The notes under the pieces: generated by a model | Databases searched by the model: none | The model's input: the letters and a program-made list of their open reading frames with translations, nothing else | What the model was told of the DNA's origin: nothing | Part shown: piece by piece, positions 58,051-64,000 of the stretch | Numbering within the stretch: the first letter of the stretch is position 1 | Layout: each line of letters opens with the position of its first letter | Position numbers and translations under genes: made by a program | Assembly: GCA_963921795.1 (NCBI GenBank) | Contig: OY997645.1 | Coordinates: 16,206,352 to 16,270,351, forward strand | Reading direction: 5' to 3' | Length of the DNA: 64,000 bases | Source: Nannobrachium achirus | Taxonomy: Eukaryota > Chordata > Actinopteri > Myctophiformes > Myctophidae

Positions 58051-58749
58051 TTTAAGGGTGCACGGCTGCTGCCATGTACGGCGCTGCCACTAGCCCTTTC
58101 TTGCTGAAGAGAAAAAGATTTGAGAGAGGGGGGTGCACGCTGTGCGTGTGGGTGAGGGGGGGGGGGGGGGTGCAGGAATGCTTGGGCGATAAAAAAAACA
58201 CTGCTCCCATACAACACCTCCCGATTGTGGAGGAACTGCCTGGGAGAAGGAAAAAAGAAGCCCTGACAAACGTTGGGGGGGGGGGGGGGGGGGGGTGAAG
58301 GCGGGTGTATGGTTGTGTGTGTGTGCATGCGTGTAAGTCTGGGATTCATGTTTGTGTTAGCGTTAGAAGTGTAGAAGCTTCCAGATAGAGCACTGAGCAG
58401 AGCAGAGCACTGAGCAGAGGGTCCTGCAGCAGTTTTGTCTTGTCAATCAGTATTTTTTAATTTTTTAATCCAAGTTTTAACAGTAGTGTGTATGGTCTCT
58501 TATAACCTGAAAAATAGTATTTCTGAACTGAAGTGGATTTTAATGACTGAAGTTGGATTGAGCCTATGCTCCAGATACAATCTGGGTGAGGCCCAGGCTC
58601 TTTGTTAGCCTGCTGCCACCAGGCTCCACCAAACCAGCATTAGCCACCAAACACTGGATTCTACCTGCCTAGCATCAGCCAACTAACACCAGGCTAAACC
58701 AGCCAGCAGCAGCCAGGTTACACGGTCGAAAGCAGCCATCACCACCAGC

Positions 58750-59172
58750 TCCGGAGTTGCCTGCACCACCAGGCCCACAGCAGCCTTCACCACCAGGTCG
58801 GCAGCCTGCACCACCAGGCCCACAGCAGCCTCACCACCAGGTTGGCAGCCTGCACCACCAGGCCCACAGCAGCCTCCAACACCAGGCCGGCAGCAGCCTG
58901 CCCTGCATCACCAGGTCCAGAGCAGCCTGCCGGGCACCACCAGGCCTTGCCTGAGTAGCCTGAACCACCAGGCCCACAGCGGCCTGCACCACCAGGCCCA
59001 CAGAGGCTTGCACCACCAGGCCCACAGCGGCCTGCACCACCAGGCCCACAGAGGCCTGCACCACCAGGCCCACAGAGGCCTGCACCACCAGGCCCACAGA
59101 GGCCTGCACCACCAGGCTCACAGAGGCCTGCACCACCAGGCCCACAGTGGCCTGCACCACCAGGCCCGGAGC
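58750..59172 (+). repeat. 24-bp minisatellite with collagen-like coding potential
   Basis: Degenerate then regular copies of GCCTGCACCACCAGGCCCAC, 24 bp long because each unit adds about four more bases (AGAG or AGCG). Since 24 is a multiple of 3, long frames occur on both strands (PPGPQ-type on plus, GPGGAGL-type on minus). No start context, splice sites or homologue support a gene. Confidence 0.9.
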
Positions 59173-59195
59173 AGCAGCAACCAGCACCACCAAAC

Positions 59196-59510
59196 ACTAG
59201 GCTGATATTAGATTTAATTAATAAAGAAAACAAGTTATGTTTCCTGCTAGGAGACTATAACATTGATTTATTTAAAAAAGAACATGCAGCAATTGCTGAT
59301 TTCCTAAATTCCATGTACTCTAACTGTCTTTATCCTGTGATTTACAGGCCAACAAGAGTGACCAGTTCTTCTGCCACTCTTATTGATAACATCTTTACAA
59401 ATTCTTTGAACGATGTAGCACAATCAGGTATTCTACTAACGGACATATCAGATCACTTTCCTGTATTCCTGTACAAAATGTCTTTTCGCTGGTGTCAGTG
59501 CGATAACACA
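59196..59510 (+). mobile_element. LINE endonuclease-domain fragment
   Basis: An open frame reads NKLCFLLGDYNIDLFKKE, then YPVIYRPTRVTSSSATLIDN, then DISDHFPVFLYKM. GDYN and SDH are the C-terminal motifs of the AP-endonuclease domain of non-LTR retrotransposons. It is truncated on both sides. Confidence 0.8.
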
Positions 59511-59712
59511 GCATAGCTATGCAGACGTCCTTGGCCCAGCCCCAACCCGAAAGTCATAACACCAGGTGTCCGTGAGGGAGTAGGCATGAGGGGGGTGGGG
59601 GGTGGGAAAGGCTTCCTTCACAGTGTCTTCTTCTTGGGGGAATGCAGTGGGGGGGTCCAATCCGTTGAATTCAGCTTGTTTTAGAGCGAGTGAATACAAT
59701 AGAATATTCACT

Positions 59713-60312
59713 CTAGTGTCTGTTTCCTGGTCCTTCAAATAGGGCAGAGAATCTCTCCATCAAGATGTTGAGTTTACGATCCATCTCCATGTTGTTGTCT
59801 CCGTAACGCCTCAGTTCAGCGATCCACGTAGTGAGTCTGTCCAAGATCATATCCAGCCGTCGATCCATCTCCAGAATGTTTTCCCCGTTACGTTTCACTT
59901 CAGTGTTCGCATCAGTCTGGGCACTCACGGCCTTCTCCAGGGTGGTCTCTGCATCACGTTTCAGTTCAATGATCGCCCCGTTCAGAGACCCCACAGCCCT
60001 ACCAAGTTCAATTAGCATGGCAGGCAGCTTGTTGGCTCCTTGAAGTGCTGCCGTCTTGCAAATCTTACGATAAACCAGGGCAATGCCCGTTCCAATCAGC
60101 AAAAATCCTGTTATCAACAGTCCGAAAATATACAAATCCTCAATATCTTCAACGGTCAAGACCGCCAGACACAGGACTTTGAAGTTGTTCAGATAATCTT
60201 GAGTGTATCCCGCGGCGAATGTTCCGTCCGGGCATGTGGGCTCCCCCGAGCCAGATTTTCTTGATGAGAATAGGTAGTCGAAAGTATTCAGGGACCAGAT
60301 AATCATATCCAT
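59713..60312 (-). CDS. Unknown single-pass membrane, coiled-coil protein (single exon)
   Basis: 199 codons from MDMIIWSLNTFDYLF; that ATG has A at -3 and G at +4. The frame stays open for 25 codons upstream but that part looks like leader. Features are a short N-terminal region with one Cys (GEPTCPDGTF), a hydrophobic segment at residues 59-81 (YIFGLLITGFLLIGTGIALV), then a basic stop-transfer YRKICK. An alpha-helical, Glu/Lys/Met-rich tail (97-190) carries two 28-residue repeats, ENILEMDRRLDMILDRL and NNMEMDRKLNILMERF. I do not recognise the family. It has no introns and lies beside LINE and minisatellite sequence, so it may be a retrogene or a lineage-specific gene. A chance frame of this composition is unlikely but cannot be excluded. 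Confidence 0.6.
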   Translation of the reverse strand: MDMIIWSLNTFDYLFSSRKSGSGEPTCPDGTFAAGYTQDYLNNFKVLCLAVLTVEDIEDLYIFGLLITGFLLIGTGIALVYRKICKTAALQGANKLPAMLIELGRAVGSLNGAIIELKRDAETTLEKAVSAQTDANTEVKRNGENILEMDRRLDMILDRLTTWIAELRRYGDNNMEMDRKLNILMERFSALFEGPGNRH

Positions 60313-60455
60313 ATTTAGTTTGGTAGTTTGGTAGTAACGAAGACAGTGTAAAAGAAAAACTCTCCGTAAAGCAGCGGGTAGACACACGAGGGAGGAAGAG
60401 AGATAGAGAGAGCTAGAGAGATGCGACCGCCTTCTTTGAGAGCTGGAGCAAGAAC

Positions 60456-60643
60456 CTTATGCCTTATGCCTTAACTTCTTTACCTTTTTTTCACTATTTT
60501 GAAAAACATTTTTAAATACTTCAAATGCTGATCTACATCTGCACGTTGTGAACTTGCAGATCTTATATTAATATATATTAATATTTTAAAAACAAAAACA
60601 TAATAGTAAAAAAAGGCAAAGAAGTTAAGGCATAAGGCATAAG
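60456..60643. mobile_element. MITE with 36-bp inverted ends and hairpin remnant
   Basis: The ends CTTATGCCTTATGCCTTAAC and their complement match over about 36 bp. The interior has a diverged GATCTACATCTGCACG motif like the hairpin family. Confidence 0.7.
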
Positions 60644-60746
60644 ACCTGGATCATAATAGGGCCCTGTGTGTCTTGTCAGCCAATGGGCCCACGACCCCAT
60701 GTCAACAACAGTGTCCCAAACATCCCAGACCACCATAGCCTCGTAA

Positions 60747-60839
60747 ACCACCAACTTCCGGAAGTCGCGTGGGCATTAATTCCATAAGATTGCTTCTGAA
60801 AACAAATGAAATGTGTTTTCCGGAAGTTGGTGGTTTACT
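60747..60839. mobile_element. Small inverted-repeat element
   Basis: GTAAACCACCAACTTCCGGA and its exact complement bound about 45 bp of interior sequence. Confidence 0.75.
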
Positions 60840-61522
60840 AGGCTACCTTTGCCTATGGTTGCCCACCCCTCTAATGTATTATGTCATTCTTGCCATGACA
60901 AAACTGCAAGCAGTTCAGGGTTCGAGTTATGTGGGGGCCAATGGGGGCTTAGCCCACATAGATAAGGTCTGGGACCCCATAGTCAAAAACCCCTATGGGG
61001 TCTCTTTTTTTTCCTAAGTGTTTTTTGTTTTGTTTTTTTTTCTCTCCCCTGCGCTCTCTGGCTCTCATCAACACAAACGTAACCTCTCAGTGGCATGTAG
61101 GTGCTATTTGGCTACTATTTTCCAGGACAATTTCAAAATAAACATGTTGAATGATCGATTGTATAGATGAAAAAAATAAAATAAAGACTCTTGTTTTGAA
61201 ATGCGCTTCTGTGCAGAGAGGAAATGGCTTTCATAGGATGAGCCTTTAACGTTCGTCCACTCTGTCGTCAGTGCGTATCTTGCGCCCTGATGGACTCGTG
61301 GTGAAATTAACAACACACAGGCATAAAGGAATATAACAGAACACCAAGACAAGACCATGTAGGCTATAAAGGCATTAAACATCGTCCTGCTCGTCTCATC
61401 GTCACTCTGTCAACAATTGGTGAGTGAGTCGTGGCTAAATAGAGTTGGAGTAATGATGGATGCTATGCTGCTAGCTAACACTGTTTTGGCTAGCGTTGTG
61501 GACACATTGTATGGGTCCTGAA

Positions 61523-61593
61523 AATAGCAGATCTAGAAGTTCACAACGCAGCGCGAAGCGACTCCTTGTGAGCTTGTAGATCGGCTATTTTCA
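61523..61593. repeat. Palindromic hairpin repeat (GATCTACAAGCTC family)
   Basis: GAAAATAGCAGATCTAGAAG with the complementary arm GAGCTTGTAGATCGGCTATT. Confidence 0.75.
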
Positions 61594-62458
61594 CTTCTAC
61601 TTGTTTGGGTTTAGTTTCTCTTGGTTCACGGGCTAAAAAGTTTGGGAAGCAATACCATAATGCTTGCTGTAGTAGAACAGTGGTGTAAAATTAAGTAGAT
61701 AACTGAAAAGCTTTTGGAACTGAATGATTATATGATACTGGTGTTGTCTGTCTGTTGGAGTGTTGGTACCAAGAATTCCATCTACTATATAGACTATCTT
61801 GCTGGCTGGTGCATGTGGAAAGGGGCAAAGGGAAAGTGTAGTGTGCCGTTCCCGATTGTTTAGCAAAAAAAAACCCGCGGAAACCCGAATAAAATGCGTT
61901 AAAAACGCGATCAAAACCGTGAAAAACCGCCAATTTTCGCGCGCGCGAGACGTGCACGCGCGCTTCCCGCGCGTGCATGCCCCCCCCCCCCCATGTAGGG
62001 CCCCCATAGTTCTGGGAGTATAACTCGAACACTGAAGCAGTTTATCCATATTTTAATGAACCACAACACTAACAATGTAGGTGACTATTTATAACCCTTT
62101 TCTGAGCATAATGTTCATATGATAGGTCTTAACTAATGCTCAGTGGTGGAAAAAGTACTGCATTTCTTTAGTAAAAGTATCAATACTGCAATATAGAAAT
62201 AATCTGTTACAAGTAAAAGTCTGTAATTCAATATTTGCTTGAGTAAAGGTACAAAAGAAGGAATCTACAAAGTAACTAAAGTTTTCAAATTGTAGAGGAG
62301 TAAAAGTGTAATATTTGACTCTGAGATGTCGTGGAGTAGATGTAAAGTATACTGAAAACTGGAAATACTCAAGTAAAGTAGGCTACAAATACCTCAAAAT
62401 TATACTCAAGTAGGCCTACAGTAGGCTACTTAAATAAATGTACTTAGTTACTTTACAC

Positions 62459-62922
62459 CAGGGGTCTTCCATGTTTTCAGGCCAAAGACCCCTTAATTGA
62501 GAGAGAGATGAAGCAGGGACCCCCACAACCTTTTAGATTCCATATAGTTTCATCGTTTGACAGCACAATCGTCAGTGTATTTTGGATTCATGTCAATTCA
62601 TTCATGAATTCATGTCCACTTGAACCGTCAATACTTAAAATACACTTGGCCTTTCACTCTGTACTTAGTCTGCTCTTTTACCCCTATACACCAAACCTCT
62701 TTGTCGAAAATAGCCGATCTACAAGCTCACAACGCCTCGCAGCGCAAGGCGTTGTGAGCTTGTAGATCTGCTATTTTTGGCTAAAGTTCTCAGAATATGG
62801 ATGCTATAGGGTTCAAATCATTAAGGAGAAAAAAGGTTTCTATCACACAAAGATTTGGAGGACCCCCTGTAGTAACTCTGAGGACCCCCTAGGGGTCCCG
62901 GACCCCCTGTTGAAGACCCCTA
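62459..62922. mobile_element. Inner hAT-like element with 8-bp target duplication
   Basis: The ends CAGGGGTCTTCCATG and (inverted) TAGGGGTCTTCAACAG are flanked on both sides by CTTTACAC (62,451-62,458 and 62,923-62,930). GGACCCCC repeats sit near both ends. It contains the palindrome at 62,705-62,776. Confidence 0.8.
62705..62776. repeat. Palindromic hairpin repeat, most perfect copy
   Basis: AAAATAGCCGATCTACAAGC and CTCACAACGCCTCGC, then the near-exact complement ending GATCTGCTATTTT. The stem is about 33 bp. Confidence 0.9.
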
Positions 62923-62949
62923 CTTTACACCACTGCTAATGTTCATTAT

Positions 62950-64000
62950 AAGTCTGTACTTGATCTGCATCTCAGAGGTGGGCTGTTGACAGTTCAGTCA
63001 TCCTCAATAGTAATGTCAAACAACTTTTTAAATTCACGCAAGATTTACTTTCCAAGAAGACAGTTTCCATTTCGCTTTGGAATCCCCACTGATGACGTCA
63101 TCAGTATGCAGGTTTCAGAATCGTCCACTCCACAACCCACCTGTGAGACCAGAGAGTAGATGGAAATTGTACCATCTTATAATGAGCATACTGTATACAA
63201 TGAATGCACAGAACGTTTCACAAGCATGATCACAAACCAAAAGAGCGAATAAATAAATGTTAATAAAATGTTAGTGTTATTATAACAGGGCCATGAGAGG
63301 TGAAGTTTATACAAGCAGCACAGAGAAGAGGTAGGCCTACAATTAATGTCTCAGCTGTAGCGACACAGCAAAACAACTGTCTTCTGACTCCATCTGCTGG
63401 CCACAATCAATACCAAACTTATTTTTTTTTGTACTAACCCAAGTTATGGTATATTCTGTTATGTTATAAATGATTAATTTGATCATAGGCCTATCATTTA
63501 TTGTATTGTAGTTATCCTGGAATGTATTGCAACAACAAAAGAAAGAACTTCAATATCTATCTCTTTTGATATTTTCTCCTGACAGTACTGACGGCTCCTC
63601 AGTCCTTCTTTTTTAGTAGAAACATAGTAGCCTAACAGCTATCTGCAGACTTTGTCAAGTCTCTTACACATCTGCCATTCACTGTCTTAACAGCATGGGT
63701 TAATGCAGTTCAGTCACACGTATCATAATGTATATACAGCATTGAAAAATGTTAACTGTCTTGTTAAAGACGGGGTGAAATCAAAAACATGTTTTTCACA
63801 CTTTTAGAGCATATCTGTAGTGATAATATGGCCATACCTAACACTAGATGCCAAAAAAATAGAAAATAAACAATTTTTGTGTATATTTATATCAAAGGTC
63901 CCTAAATAGGCCATTCTTAATTACTTCCTGTGAACAGAAATTCAAAAAGTGATGACATAGATAGAGTTTTTGAATATAAATGAACCTTTGATTACATTCA
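62950..64000. other. Right-hand end of window, no gene recognised
   Basis: Unique-looking AT-rich sequence with no long frame. A trpc6 exon 1 was not seen here on the minus strand. Confidence 0.45.

Larger units (their letters stand above)
62141..62935. mobile_element. hAT MITE interrupted by a second hAT element
   Basis: The outer ends CAGTGGTGGAAAAAGTACTG and (inverted) CAGTGGTGTAAAGTA have near-identical 8-bp flanks ctaatgct and ctaatgtt. The outer MITE is split at 62,451-62,458 by the inner element. Confidence 0.75.

Noticed and set aside
58787-59233. Gly-rich 148-codon minus-strand protein
   Set aside because: It is the reverse reading of the 24-bp minisatellite; evidence for a gene is lacking.

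Overview
The window is nuclear DNA from a teleost fish. The evidence is vertebrate multi-exon genes with GT-AG introns, fish-type LINE and SINE tails, very long (TG)n, (TCTG)n and (TC)n microsatellites, and a high density of small DNA transposons. The anchor is a conserved vertebrate gene pair, pgr (nuclear progesterone receptor) and trpc6 (receptor-operated cation channel). Both lie on the minus strand in the order and orientation known from human chromosome 11q22. I cannot name the species.

Layout. 1-13,807: pgr, with seven coding exons rebuilt from reading frame, splice sites and phase; the last two exons lie off the left edge. Its introns hold hAT, piggyBac-like and other small transposons and a T-rich minisatellite. 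13,808-23,557: intergenic, with a Harbinger-like MITE, a tandem array of degenerate tRNA-like units interrupted by a 302-bp palindrome, two minisatellites, and a hairpin-ended element carrying a tandem array of CCATATATGG boxes. 23,558-45,826: trpc6, eleven exons from the ankyrin-repeat exon to the stop; the N-terminal exon 1 was not found. The 11.4-kb trpc6 intron between 26,573 and 38,023 contains two intact, intronless, tandemly duplicated genes for NFATC2IP-like (Rad60/Esc2-type SUMO-like-domain) proteins. They sit in more CCATATATGG arrays, and one copy is separated from its 3' flank by a 5.4-kb unclassified insertion. 45,827-54,700: gene-poor, repeat-rich. 55,003-56,912: a complete three-exon CC chemokine gene. 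58,750-59,510: a collagen-like minisatellite and a LINE endonuclease fragment. 59,713-60,312: a single-exon gene of unknown family (one membrane segment plus coiled coil). 60,400-64,000: repeats, including a three-level nested transposon.

The genes do not form an operon-like unit. pgr and trpc6 are an old syntenic pair. The strongest candidates for something undescribed are three. First, the NFATC2IP-like gene array embedded in a repeat family bounded by GCGACC hairpins and full of perfect CArG boxes. Second, a trpc6 intron whose two ends have both been tandemly duplicated, leaving about a dozen decoy splice donors and one decoy acceptor. Third, the orphan membrane/coiled-coil gene. Exon boundaries were worked out by eye from frame and splice phase; no database search was run.
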